From an uncultured Psychrobacillus sp. (GTDB lineage: Bacteria > Bacillota > Bacilli > Bacillales_A > Planococcaceae): a stretch of DNA of 29,794 nucleotides. The notes under the pieces were generated by a model. The model did no database searches, was not told where the DNA came from, and worked only from the letters and a program-made list of their open reading frames with translations. The stretch spans positions 1 through 29,794 of the forward strand of contig CAKQHO010000033.1 of assembly GCA_934234185.1 (NCBI GenBank), written 5' to 3'. This document shows positions 1-8,371 of the stretch, piece after piece (position 1 is the stretch's first letter; the number at the start of each line of letters is the position of its first letter). The position numbers were made by a program, and so were the translations under genes.

Positions 1-392
1 TTCGTATCGCGCGATAGAGTGTAGTTTTCGATTGATAGGGAGTCCGTATCGCTCGATAGGAGGGGATTTTCGATTGATAGATGGCTTTTAGCGCGCGTTA
101 GGAGATTCTGCTTAAGGATTCGAGCGTTCGATACGGGTTTTCGATTGATAAAGAGTTCGTATCGCGCGATAGAGTGTAGTTTTCGATTGATAGGGAGTCC
201 GTATCGCTCGATAGGAGGGGATTTTCGATTGAAAGGTGGTTTTTATCGCGCGTTAGTAGATTCTACTTAAGGATTCGAGTGTTCGATACGGGTTTTGGAT
301 TGATAGGGAGTCAGCATCGCGCGATAAGGTGCGGTTTTCGATTGATAGGCGTCTTTTATCGCGCGTTAGTAGACTCTGCGTAAGGATTTGAG
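1..392. repeat. Tandem repeat island 1, 155-bp unit
   Basis: Two full copies (1-155 and 156-310) and a third, partial one (311 to about 392) follow each other with a 155-bp period. Copy 3 lacks about 41 bp internally. Inside each unit a shorter motif recurs about every 40 bp: a GCGCG-centred box (the 12-bp perfect palindrome TATCGCGCGATA at 5-16 and 160-171, and variants such as TATCGCTCGATA) followed by TTTTCGATTGATAG. The array starts at or before the window edge. It lies about 180 bp beyond the murA terminator. No coding function is credible. Function is unknown. Confidence 0.9.
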
Positions 393-570
393 CTTCTTCA
401 AAATTTATTTCACCTTCCCCTATACTTACTGCTCATCTATGAATTCTATTAAGGAGTATTATAAGAGGGGTTGTATGCTTGGCCTGTTTATAAGTACGGA
501 GCATCTTGAGAGATTGCCTTCTGCCTCTAAACCAGGCATTCATATGCTGAATTTTGTTATATTTGGGTAA
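393..570. other. Unassigned intergenic stretch
   Basis: This segment lies between repeat island 1 and the murA terminator. It is A/T rich and not repeated elsewhere in the window. A short reading frame from an ATG at 475 (32 codons) is present, but it has no recognisable product, so I do not call a gene. Confidence 0.5.
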
Positions 571-608
571 AAAAAAGCACTATGCAGGTATATTCGCATA
601 ATGCTTTT
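571..608 (-). terminator. Intrinsic terminator of murA
   Basis: On the minus strand AAAAGCATTATGC pairs with GCATAGTGCTTTT (one G-U pair), followed by a run of eight T. It begins 7 bp beyond the murA stop codon. Confidence 0.85.
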
Positions 609-615
609 CATATAT

Positions 616-1911
616 TTATACTAACTGAATAGCTTTTTCAGGTCTTTCGCTACCAATACGTTCAATATCTGCACCTAGTGCAGCAAGCTTTTTGTCGAAA
701 TCTACATAGCCGCGATCTAAGTGATATAGCTCTGTCACACGAGTAATACCTTCTGCAACTAGGCCTGCAATAATAAGAGCTGCCGCTGCACGTAAATCTG
801 TCGCAGCTACCTCAGCACCTTGTAGATTAGATGGAGAATCCATCATCACTGATCGGCCTTCGATTTTCATGTTACCGTTCATACGACGGAATTCTTCCAC
901 GTGCATAAAACGGTTTTCAAATACAGTTTCGGTAATGATACCAGTACCGTGTGCTGTCATCATCAATGCCATCATTTGTGATTGCATATCTGTTGGGAAG
1001 CCTGGGTGTGGCATTGTTTTAATATCCACGGATTTTAAATTGCCTTCTGAGCGAATGCGAAGTCCTTGCTCTTCTTCTGCGATTTCTACACCCATCTCCT
1101 GCATTTTGGAAATTAAAGCAGTCATATGCTCTGGAACGGCATTTTCAATCAGTACATCACCTTTTGTTATTGCTGCTGCAACCATGAAAGTCCCAGCTTC
1201 AATACGATCAGGTATAATGTGATGCTCTGTTCCGTGTAATTCTTCGACACCTTCAATACGGATTGTATCCGTTCCTGCGCCTTTTACTTTACCGCCCATT
1301 TCATTGATAAAGTTAGCTAGGTCTACGATTTCAGGTTCTTTTGCTGCGTTTTCGATAACAGTAGTGCCCTCAGCAAGAGCTGCCGCTGTCATAATATTTT
1401 CTGTTGCTCCCACACTTGGAACGTCTAAATAAATTTTTGCTCCTTGAAGGCGACCAGTTGTTTTCGCCTCAACAAAACCATGTCCAAAGGAAATCTCCGC
1501 ACCCATTGCCTCAAAGCCTTTCAAATGCTGATCGATTGGTCTTGAGCCAATAGCACAGCCACCTGGCAATGCTACGCGAGCAAAGCCGTTACGTGCTAAG
1601 ATTGGACCCATTACAAGAATTGACGCTCTCATTTTTCGTACATACTCGAATTGTGCTTCGCTAGAAAGTCTTTTCTGTGAATCGATAATTACTTCATTTT
1701 TCTCAGGGCTATATGTTATTTCAGTATTTAAGCTTTTTAACACTTCATTGATTGTTAGTACATCAGCAAGAGTCGGTACATCTTTAATTACATTTTTGCC
1801 TTTTGTTGCAAGTAAAGCTGCTGCTAAAACTGGTAGAACAGCATTTTTAGCGCCTTCTACTCTCACTTTACCTTGTAACCGCCGGCCACCTTTAACAACA
1901 ATTTTGTCCAC
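616..1911 (-). CDS. murA: UDP-N-acetylglucosamine 1-carboxyvinyltransferase (MurA, copy 1)
   Basis: A 431-residue enolpyruvyl transferase of usual family length. It moves enolpyruvate from PEP to UDP-GlcNAc, the first committed step of peptidoglycan synthesis, in the cytosol. The substrate lysine is in AKNAV (K22), the PEP-binding/fosfomycin-target cysteine in PGGCAIGSRPID (C119), and the catalytic aspartate in FPTDMQ (D308). The start is GTG with GGAGGG six bases upstream. It follows the DUF1146 gene, as murAA follows ywzB in B. subtilis, although ywmA/ywmB are not seen between them. A second MurA lies at 25079-26356; two copies are usual in low-GC Gram-positives. By position this one corresponds to MurAA, typically the main enzyme. 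Confidence 0.97.
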   Translation of the reverse strand: MDKIVVKGGRRLQGKVRVEGAKNAVLPVLAAALLATKGKNVIKDVPTLADVLTINEVLKSLNTEITYSPEKNEVIIDSQKRLSSEAQFEYVRKMRASILVMGPILARNGFARVALPGGCAIGSRPIDQHLKGFEAMGAEISFGHGFVEAKTTGRLQGAKIYLDVPSVGATENIMTAAALAEGTTVIENAAKEPEIVDLANFINEMGGKVKGAGTDTIRIEGVEELHGTEHHIIPDRIEAGTFMVAAAITKGDVLIENAVPEHMTALISKMQEMGVEIAEEEQGLRIRSEGNLKSVDIKTMPHPGFPTDMQSQMMALMMTAHGTGIITETVFENRFMHVEEFRRMNGNMKIEGRSVMMDSPSNLQGAEVAATDLRAAAALIIAGLVAEGITRVTELYHLDRGYVDFDKKLAALGADIERIGSERPEKAIQLV

Positions 1912-1979
1912 TTTGTTCCCTCCGAGTTCATATTCCTCATTTGCCTCTATATAAAAGAAATTATGTACGATGTCTAGTT

Positions 1980-1996
1980 TTGTTTTTCAAAAACAA
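1980..1996. promoter_or_regulatory. Inverted repeat over the murA transcription start
   Basis: A perfect inverted repeat with 8-bp arms, TTGTTTTT-C-AAAAACAA, begins 4 bp past the proposed -10 box of murA and would span the start point. It could be an operator, or a chance product of A/T-rich DNA. Confidence 0.3.
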
Positions 1997-2000
1997 TAAC

Positions 2001-2029
2001 ATCATACAACGTATTTCGACTATATACAA
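2001..2029 (-). promoter_or_regulatory. Putative sigma-A promoter of murA
   Basis: Minus strand TTGTAT, a 17-bp spacer, then TATGAT. This leaves a leader of about 85 bases before the murA GTG. The -35 box is weak and the -10 box good. The gap 1912-2237 otherwise holds only the inverted repeat at 1980 and the hairpin at 2181. Confidence 0.5.
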
Positions 2030-2180
2030 GCATCGAAAACACTATTTTCTTATCCTTAAATGGTAATTTTTCTTAATCTAGTATACGTATTACCCAGTCG
2101 TTTCGTGTAGATATTTATAAATTACCCTACAACAATTGACATAAACATCAGCGACAAAATATTTCCCAGGAAATATGAGG

Positions 2181-2235
2181 AGATTCTACATGCTCATACA
2201 AACTTGTCCATAATTTGCATGAGCATGTAGGATCT
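2181..2235 (-). terminator. Long hairpin after the DUF1146 gene
   Basis: Two 17-base arms (2181-2197 and 2219-2235) pair at 16 positions around a 21-base loop; the inner 12 bp, CTACATGCTCAT with ATGAGCATGTAG, are perfect. It begins 2 bp beyond the stop codon. No T-run follows on the minus strand, so it is either a poor terminator or a 3'-end stabilising structure. Confidence 0.55.
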
Positions 2236-2237
2236 TA

Positions 2238-2471
2238 CTAAAAAAGGTATTGTAGCTGAGTAGACCAAGAAGTTAGATTGAGAAAAAAATTGGCTACTAG
2301 TGAACCAATTACAATGCTTACCAATATAAAAAGAAGCTGTGCTTGAAAAACATGATTTTTTTTAATAATTTTCTCAACCATGACAGCTTGCAGTGCGTAA
2401 AAAGAAATTCCTATAAAAAAGACATTTGCAAGTATAGCAATTACTGCTTGCTCTCCAATTACTAATCCCAT
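2238..2471 (-). CDS. ywzB: DUF1146 family membrane protein (YwzB-like)
   Basis: A 77-residue protein with two hydrophobic helices (about 8-30 and 44-65) joined by a basic stretch (EKIIKKNH). Length, topology and position between atpC and murA match the DUF1146/YwzB family of Bacillales, whose function is unknown. The start is ATG with AGGAGG eight bases upstream. The atp terminator lies between atpC and this gene, so it probably has its own promoter or depends on read-through. Confidence 0.8.
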   Translation of the reverse strand: MGLVIGEQAVIAILANVFFIGISFYALQAVMVEKIIKKNHVFQAQLLFILVSIVIGSLVANFFLNLTSWSTQLQYLF

Positions 2472-2516
2472 ATCTCTTTCCTCCTAGCACCTTGTCCCTA
2501 TAGAATTATTTCAAAT

Positions 2517-2548
2517 AAAAAACGGGCAGACGGAAATCTGCCCGTTTT
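2517..2548 (-). terminator. Intrinsic terminator of the atp operon
   Basis: AACGGGCAGA and TCTGCCCGTT form a perfect 10-bp stem around CGGAAA, with T-runs on both strands. It is 14 bp beyond the atpC stop, and would also work for plus-strand transcription. Confidence 0.93.
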
Positions 2549-2562
2549 ATTTACCATTCAAA

Positions 2563-2967
2563 TTAAATGTTACCCTCATAAACGTTGATACGATTCATTG
2601 CTCGTCTTAAGGCAAGTTCAGCACGAACTCGATCAGTTGATTCTAACTTGTCTTGTAGACGTTTTTCAGCACGGTTCATCGATTCTTTAGCACGGGCTAA
2701 ATCTATTGACGATGCAACCTCAGCAGATTGAGCTAAAATCGTTACCTTTTCAGGACGAACCTCTACAAAACCACCGTTTACTGCAACATATTCGTATTTA
2801 CCTTCGTTTTTCAACTTAACTGCACCAATTTGAAGTGGTGCAACAGTTGGAATGTGTCCAGGTAAAATTCCGATTTCACCAGCTGCTGTTTTTGCGATAA
2901 TCATGTCTACTTCTGAATCGTATACCGGGCCGTCGGGAGTGACAATATTGACTGAAAGTGTCTTCAT
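2563..2967 (-). CDS. atpC: ATP synthase F1 subunit epsilon
   Basis: A 134-residue subunit of the central stalk, with an N-terminal beta-sandwich (residues about 1-85, containing GEIGILPGHIPTVAPLQIGAV) and a C-terminal two-helix hairpin rich in R, K and E that inhibits ATP hydrolysis in this family. The start is ATG with GGAGGT upstream. It is the last gene of the operon, 24 bases after atpD, and is followed by a strong terminator. Confidence 0.97.
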   Translation of the reverse strand: MKTLSVNIVTPDGPVYDSEVDMIIAKTAAGEIGILPGHIPTVAPLQIGAVKLKNEGKYEYVAVNGGFVEVRPEKVTILAQSAEVASSIDLARAKESMNRAEKRLQDKLESTDRVRAELALRRAMNRINVYEGNI

Positions 2968-2991
2968 ATTTTTACCTCCTGGTCCGATTTA

Positions 2992-4407
2992 TTATACTTC
3001 TACGCCCATGCTTTTCGCTTTTTCAACAACCTCTTCAATGCGTCCCACTAGACGGAAAGCATCTTCTGGAAGGTGATCATATTTTCCTTCAAGGATCTCT
3101 TTGAAGCCTTGAACTGTTTCTTTAACTGGAACATATGAACCTTTTTGACCAGTGAATTGTTCAGCAACATGGAAGTTTTGAGAAAGATAGAACTGAATAC
3201 GACGAGCACGGTTAACCGTTAACTTGTCTTCCTCACCTAACTCATCCATACCTAAGATTGCAATGATATCTTGTAGCTCTCTATAGCGTTGTAAAGTATA
3301 TTGCACTTGACGTGCTACTTCATAATGCTCTTGTCCTACGATTTCAGGTGAAAGCGCACGAGAAGAAGATGCTAATGGATCTACCGCTGGGTAGATACCC
3401 ATCTCAGATAATTTACGCTCTAAGTTTGTTGTTGCATCTAAGTGAGCAAATGTTGTTGCAGGAGCTGGATCCGTATAGTCATCGGCTGGTACATAAATCG
3501 CTTGGATCGATGTTACAGAACCAGTGCTTGTTGACGTGATACGCTCTTGTAGTTGACCCATTTCAGTAGCAAGTGTTGGTTGGTAACCAACCGCTGATGG
3601 CATACGACCTAAAAGAGCCGATACCTCAGAACCTGCTTGTGTGAAACGGAAAATGTTATCGATGAATAGAAGTACGTCTGCACCTTGCTCATCACGGAAA
3701 TACTCAGCCATTGTAAGACCAGTTAATGCTACACGCATACGTGCACCAGGTGGCTCATTCATTTGACCGAATACCATTGCTGTTTTCTTAATAACACCGG
3801 AATCGCTCATCTCATGGAATAAGTCGTTTCCTTCACGTGTACGCTCACCAACACCAGCGAATACTGAGATACCGCCGTGTTCTTGTGCGATGTTGTTGAT
3901 AAGTTCTTGGATAAGAACCGTTTTCCCTACTCCGGCACCACCGAATAGACCGATTTTACCACCTTTGATATAAGGAGCTAAAAGGTCAACTACTTTAATA
4001 CCTGTTTCAAGAATTTCAACTTCTGTTGAAAGATGTTCAAATGTAGGAGCTTGTCGGTGAATTGGATCACGACGCTCTTCCGCTGGAATTTCTTCTCCTA
4101 AGTCAATAACTTCTCCTAGTACGTTGAAAACACGTCCAAGTGTAACATTACCAACTGGAACAGAAATAGCCGCACCAGCATCAATTACTTCTGCACCACG
4201 TTGTAGACCATCAGTTGATGACATGGCAATTGTACGTACTGAATCGTCTCCTAAGTGTAGAGCTACTTCTAAAGCTAATGTAGTAGGAGCTTCATTTGGA
4301 CGTTCAATTGCTACAGTTAGTGCGTTATAAATGTCTGGTAAGTGGCCGTTGTCAAACTTAACGTCAACAACCGGACCCATTACTTGTAGTACTTGTCCTT
4401 TGTTCAC
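2992..4407 (-). CDS. atpD: ATP synthase F1 subunit beta
   Basis: A 471-residue catalytic subunit. The P-loop GGAGVGKT is at 156-163, the catalytic glutamate in GERTREG (E188), the Walker B region near LLFIDNIFR, and the DELSEED-type loop reads DELGEED (388-394), with Gly for the usual Ser. The start is GTG with AGGAGGG seven bases upstream. It makes ATP at the alpha/beta interfaces on the cytoplasmic face of the membrane. It follows atpG by 33 bases. Confidence 0.98.
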   Translation of the reverse strand: MNKGQVLQVMGPVVDVKFDNGHLPDIYNALTVAIERPNEAPTTLALEVALHLGDDSVRTIAMSSTDGLQRGAEVIDAGAAISVPVGNVTLGRVFNVLGEVIDLGEEIPAEERRDPIHRQAPTFEHLSTEVEILETGIKVVDLLAPYIKGGKIGLFGGAGVGKTVLIQELINNIAQEHGGISVFAGVGERTREGNDLFHEMSDSGVIKKTAMVFGQMNEPPGARMRVALTGLTMAEYFRDEQGADVLLFIDNIFRFTQAGSEVSALLGRMPSAVGYQPTLATEMGQLQERITSTSTGSVTSIQAIYVPADDYTDPAPATTFAHLDATTNLERKLSEMGIYPAVDPLASSSRALSPEIVGQEHYEVARQVQYTLQRYRELQDIIAILGMDELGEEDKLTVNRARRIQFYLSQNFHVAEQFTGQKGSYVPVKETVQGFKEILEGKYDHLPEDAFRLVGRIEEVVEKAKSMGVEV

Positions 4408-4440
4408 TACTGTTCCCTCCTGTCTTACTTACTATCCTAA

Positions 4441-5301
4441 CTATTCTAGAGCCGCTGCGCCGCCGACAATTTCCGTAATTTCTTGCGTAATTGCTGCTTG
4501 ACGTGCACGGTTATATACTAATGTTAAATTGTTAATTAATTCGGATGCGTTGTCTGTCGCACTCTTCATGGCAGACATACGAGCAGCATGTTCACTTGCT
4601 TTTCCGTCGAGTAATGCACCAAAAATTAGGCTTTCCGCATATTGAGGAAGTAACACTTCTAGAATTGCATCCGCATTCGGTTCAAATTCATAAGAAGCAG
4701 TTGTACCCATTTCTACTGCAATATCCGTAAGTGGCAGTACCTTTTTCTCTGTAACCTCTTGAGAAATGGCACTGACAAAGTGGTTGTAGTACATATAAAG
4801 TTCATCATATGTTCCATCCGTGAACATACCAACAGCTTTTCGCGCTACTTCTTTAATATCGGAGAAAGCTGGTTGGTCTGGTAACCCTACTACTGATCCG
4901 ATTACGTTCGAACCACGTTTTACAAAGAAATCGCGCCCCATACGACCGATTGAAAAAATCACATACTCATCTTTTGAAGAATGTCTTTCAGCGATTGCAT
5001 TAGAAACAGCACGGATAATGTTACTGTTGTATGCACCTGCTAATCCACGATCTGCAGTAATGACAAGATATGCCGTCTTTTTCACTGGACGAGACGTTAA
5101 CATTGGATGACTTGCATCACTAGTCCCGTTAGCGATAGACGCTACTACCTCTTGAATTTTCCCCATGTAAGGAACATATGCTTTCGCATTTTCCTCCGCA
5201 CGGTTCAGTTTAGAAGCAGAAACCATTTGCATGGCTCTCGTAATTTGGCTTGTTTTCTTAGTAGACGTAATTCTGCCTTTTATGTCGCGTAATGATGCCA
5301 C
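4441..5301 (-). CDS. atpG: ATP synthase F1 subunit gamma
   Basis: A 286-residue rotor shaft. It has the family N-terminal helix MASLRDIKGRITSTKKTSQI and the C-terminal helix with NLTLVYNRARQAAITQEI; both pack as a coiled coil inside the alpha3beta3 ring. The start is GTG. The N-terminal match to known gamma subunits fixes the start, although the AGGTGG ribosome binding site is only fair. Confidence 0.97.
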   Translation of the reverse strand: MASLRDIKGRITSTKKTSQITRAMQMVSASKLNRAEENAKAYVPYMGKIQEVVASIANGTSDASHPMLTSRPVKKTAYLVITADRGLAGAYNSNIIRAVSNAIAERHSSKDEYVIFSIGRMGRDFFVKRGSNVIGSVVGLPDQPAFSDIKEVARKAVGMFTDGTYDELYMYYNHFVSAISQEVTEKKVLPLTDIAVEMGTTASYEFEPNADAILEVLLPQYAESLIFGALLDGKASEHAARMSAMKSATDNASELINNLTLVYNRARQAAITQEITEIVGGAAALE

Positions 5302-5346
5302 TGGTATTTCACCACCTTATCGTTTTTTTTCACTTAGACTTGAGAA

Positions 5347-6855
5347 TTATTCAGATTTTGCGAAAGTCTTTTTAAATGCAGCTAGTGCATTGCTTAAGTC
5401 TTCATCTGAAGGAAGATCTTTAGTCGTACGAATATGATCTAAAACGTTTGTGTGGTTTGTATCTAACCAGCTGTAAAGCTCTGCTTCAAAACGAGTAACA
5501 TCTTTTACTGGAATATCATCTAAATGGCCACGAGTTAGAGCATATAAAATGACAACTTGTTTTTCCACTTTAATTGGGTTGTTCAAGTCTTGTTTTAATA
5601 CCTCTACTGTACGTACACCACGGTTAAGTTTTGCTTGAGTCGCTGGGTCAAGATCTGAACCAAATTGAGAGAATGCTTCAAGCTCACGGAATGCAGCTAA
5701 GTCAAGACGTAGTGTACCCGCAACTTTTCTCATTGCCTTAATTTGAGCTGAACCACCTACACGAGATACTGATAGACCAGCGTTGATTGCTGGACGTACG
5801 CCCGAGAAGAATAGATCAGATTGTAAGAATATTTGACCATCAGTGATAGAAATTACGTTCGTTGGAATATAAGCGGAGATATCTCCAGCTTGTGTCTCAA
5901 CGAATGGTAATGCAGTGATAGAACCTGCACCAAGTGTTTCATTCAACTTCGCTGCACGCTCAAGTAAGCGGCTGTGTAAGTAGAATACGTCCCCTGGATA
6001 TGCTTCACGACCTGGAGGACGACGAAGTAGTAATGAAAGCTCACGGTATGCAGCAGCTTGTTTTGATAAATCATCATAAACAACTAATACGTGCTTTCCT
6101 TCAAACATGAACTCTTCAGCCATTGTTACACCAGCATAAGGAGCTAGGTATAGTAATGGAGCAGGAGCAGATGCAGAAGCTGTTACTACGATTGTGTAGT
6201 CTAGAGCACCTTTTTTACGAAGTGTTTCAACTACGTTACGTACTGTAGATTCCTTTTGTCCAATTGCTACGTAGATACAAATCATATCTTGGTCAGCTTG
6301 GTTAAGGATTGTATCAATCGCTACAGATGTTTTACCTGTTTGACGGTCACCGATGATTAACTCACGTTGTCCACGTCCGATTGGTACAAGAGCGTCAATC
6401 GCTTTAATCCCAGTTTGAAGTGGCTCATGTACTGATTTACGTGCCATTACTCCTTGTGCTGGGCTTTCGATTGGACGAGTTTTAGTAGTTGCGATAGGAC
6501 CTTGTCCATCAACTGGTTGGCCAAGTGGATTGACTACGCGTCCAATCAATTCTTTACCAACTGGTACTTCCATAATACGGCCAGTTCGACGTACTTCATC
6601 GCCTTCTTTGATGTCTGTATATGGTCCAAGGATAACGATACCAACGTTGTTCGCTTCCAAGTTTTGTGCCATACCTAGTACACCAGTAGAGAATTCTAAT
6701 AATTCTCCAGCCATGACGTTGTCGAGGCCATGAGCACGAGCGATACCGTCCCCAATAGTGATTACCGTACCTACGTCGCTTACTTTCATCTCAGATTCAT
6801 AGTTCTCAATCTGCTGTTTAATCAAGACACTGATTTCTTCAGCTTTGATGCTCAT
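5347..6855 (-). CDS. atpA: ATP synthase F1 subunit alpha
   Basis: A 502-residue regulatory nucleotide-binding subunit with the P-loop GDRQTGKT at 169-176 and the arginine-finger segment SVSRVGGSAQ. I place the start at the ATG at 6855, six bases after GAGGTG. The in-frame GTG at 6862-6864 is part of that ribosome binding site and would add only MTY. The chosen length equals the B. subtilis subunit. It follows atpH by 27 bases. Confidence 0.97.
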   Translation of the reverse strand: MSIKAEEISVLIKQQIENYESEMKVSDVGTVITIGDGIARAHGLDNVMAGELLEFSTGVLGMAQNLEANNVGIVILGPYTDIKEGDEVRRTGRIMEVPVGKELIGRVVNPLGQPVDGQGPIATTKTRPIESPAQGVMARKSVHEPLQTGIKAIDALVPIGRGQRELIIGDRQTGKTSVAIDTILNQADQDMICIYVAIGQKESTVRNVVETLRKKGALDYTIVVTASASAPAPLLYLAPYAGVTMAEEFMFEGKHVLVVYDDLSKQAAAYRELSLLLRRPPGREAYPGDVFYLHSRLLERAAKLNETLGAGSITALPFVETQAGDISAYIPTNVISITDGQIFLQSDLFFSGVRPAINAGLSVSRVGGSAQIKAMRKVAGTLRLDLAAFRELEAFSQFGSDLDPATQAKLNRGVRTVEVLKQDLNNPIKVEKQVVILYALTRGHLDDIPVKDVTRFEAELYSWLDTNHTNVLDHIRTTKDLPSDEDLSNALAAFKKTFAKSE

Positions 6856-6882
6856 GTATGTCACCTCTCATAATTCATAGTA

Positions 6883-7419
6883 TTAACCGATCAGATTACG
6901 TTTTAAGCGCTCAAGCTTCGTGCTTAAAGTGCTATCGTAAATGCGGTTTCCGATTTGAACACGCATTCCACCGATTAGGGATGGATCTACAATATTGTGT
7001 ATACGTAAGGATTGTTTTCCTACATTTTTAGCAAATGAAGCAGATACGCTTGCACGTTCTTCTTCTGTTAGCTCACGAGTTGTATATACTTTCGCATCCG
7101 CAACACCTTGTGCTTCGTTAGAAAGGTCCATAAACTCCGAGATAATGTTTGATACTTCATCCAATCGTTTCTTGTCAATTAACACTAATAATGTATTGAC
7201 CACCATTGGATTTGCACTCGCGAAAACTTCACGAATTAAAGCTTTTTTCTTGTCTAGAGAGAACTTAGGAGATGTGAAAATATTTTTCAAATCTTTATTT
7301 CCATTCCAGACAACATTCAGCTCACGTAAGTCGTTTTCTACTGCATGCAATTCATTCTTTTGTTGAGCTAGCTCAAATAATGCGATGGCATAACGTTTTG
7401 CTACAGTTGAATTGCTCAC
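6883..7419 (-). CDS. atpH: ATP synthase F1 subunit delta
   Basis: A 178-residue peripheral-stalk subunit that joins the b dimer to the top of F1. The N-terminal helical domain begins VAKRYAIALFELA, as in the OSCP/delta family, and the C-terminal end has IVDPSLIGGMRVQIGNRIYD, the conserved segment that touches b. It starts at GTG, overlapping the atpF stop as GTGA, so the two are translationally coupled. Confidence 0.96.
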   Translation of the reverse strand: MSNSTVAKRYAIALFELAQQKNELHAVENDLRELNVVWNGNKDLKNIFTSPKFSLDKKKALIREVFASANPMVVNTLLVLIDKKRLDEVSNIISEFMDLSNEAQGVADAKVYTTRELTEEERASVSASFAKNVGKQSLRIHNIVDPSLIGGMRVQIGNRIYDSTLSTKLERLKRNLIG

Positions 7420-7943
7420 TTAACTTCCCCTGCCTTCGCAATCGTAGCCTGGATCAAAGCACGATTATCTTCTTCCGATACTTCTTTCTCAAGAACTTTC
7501 GCTGCTGCAAGTACAGAAAGTGAAACGACTTCTTCTCGTACCGCTGCAATCGCTCTTTCTTTTTCAGTATCGATTTCACGAATAGCAGATTCTTTCATGC
7601 GCACAGCTTCTGCACGAGCAGTAGAAATAATTTCTTCTCGTGATGCTTCGCCTTGCTTCTTTGCATTTTCTACAATCGCCAATGCTTCTGTACGTGCTTC
7701 TTTTAATAAGTCACGTTGTTCTTCTAGTAAACGCTGTGATTCTTGGCGGCTAGATTCTGCTGCTTCGATTTCACTTGCGATCAATTCTTCACGTTGAGTC
7801 ATGATTCCCATAAGTGGACCCCATGCCACTTTTTTCAGAAGAATCATAAGTAGGATGAAGAAGAATAATGTAGCTAGTATGTCCCATACGTTTAATCCGT
7901 TATGCGAACTACCAGCTTGAAGTACGAGGTATTCAAAAGACAC
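7416..7943 (-). CDS. atpF: ATP synthase Fo subunit b
   Basis: A 175-residue stator subunit: a short external N-terminus, one membrane helix (about 20-42), then a long charged helix rich in E, A, R and K (about 50-165) that forms the right-handed coiled-coil stalk. The start is GTG, ten bases after GGAG. It is separated from atpE by 140 bp, the longest gap in the operon, which holds a hairpin at 8040-8065. Confidence 0.95.
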   Translation of the reverse strand: MSFEYLVLQAGSSHNGLNVWDILATLFFFILLMILLKKVAWGPLMGIMTQREELIASEIEAAESSRQESQRLLEEQRDLLKEARTEALAIVENAKKQGEASREEIISTARAEAVRMKESAIREIDTEKERAIAAVREEVVSLSVLAAAKVLEKEVSEEDNRALIQATIAKAGEVK

Positions 7944-8039
7944 GATTGTTTCACTCCTTTCAAACGCTAATAAGAGATCTTTCTTCTATAAGGTAAACTT
8001 TGAGTTTATTTTCTAATTCATAATGGTTTTCATAAAGAG

Positions 8040-8065
8040 AATGGCGGATTTTAGGTTCCGCCATT
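8040..8065 (-). promoter_or_regulatory. Intercistronic hairpin between atpE and atpF
   Basis: AATGGCGGA and TCCGCCATT form a perfect 9-bp stem with an 8-base loop, 18 bp beyond the atpE stop. Only TTCTCTTT follows, so it is not a full terminator. It could attenuate transcription or stabilise the upstream mRNA, favouring the c subunit. Confidence 0.7.
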
Positions 8066-8083
8066 ATAGACTTTGTTTATTGA

Positions 8084-8308
8084 TTATGAGTTTAATGTAA
8101 TGAACGCGATAACTACTGCGATAATCGGCACGGCTTCAACTAATGCTACCCCGATGAACATTACTGTTTGAAGAGCTCCACGAGCTTCTGGTTGACGAGC
8201 GATACCTTCTACTGTTTTAGAAACGATAAGACCGTTCCCGATACCTGCACCAAGTGCACCTAAACCAACTGCGATAGCTGCTGCTAAAAGACCAATTGAA
8301 CCTGACAT
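8084..8308 (-). CDS. atpE: ATP synthase Fo subunit c
   Basis: A 74-residue proteolipid hairpin that forms the proton-driven rotor ring. Helix 1 has the glycine packing motif (GLGALGAGIG, 15-24), the loop has ARQPE, and helix 2 carries the proton-binding carboxylate E58 in ALVEAVP. The residue after it is Ala and no sodium-site Gln/Ser is evident, so proton coupling is likely. The start is ATG with a full AAGGAGG site, the strongest in the operon, fitting the high copy need. Confidence 0.96.
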   Translation of the reverse strand: MSGSIGLLAAAIAVGLGALGAGIGNGLIVSKTVEGIARQPEARGALQTVMFIGVALVEAVPIIAVVIAFITLNS

Positions 8309-8371
8309 TGTTTAATTTCCTCCTTGGAATGTTGTTTTATTTTTTTCTGCCTAGTTTCCTAAACAGTTATA

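Noticed and set aside
388..570. 60-codon plus-strand frame after island 1
   Set aside because: It begins at a TTG in the end of the repeat, has no ribosome binding site and no recognisable product.
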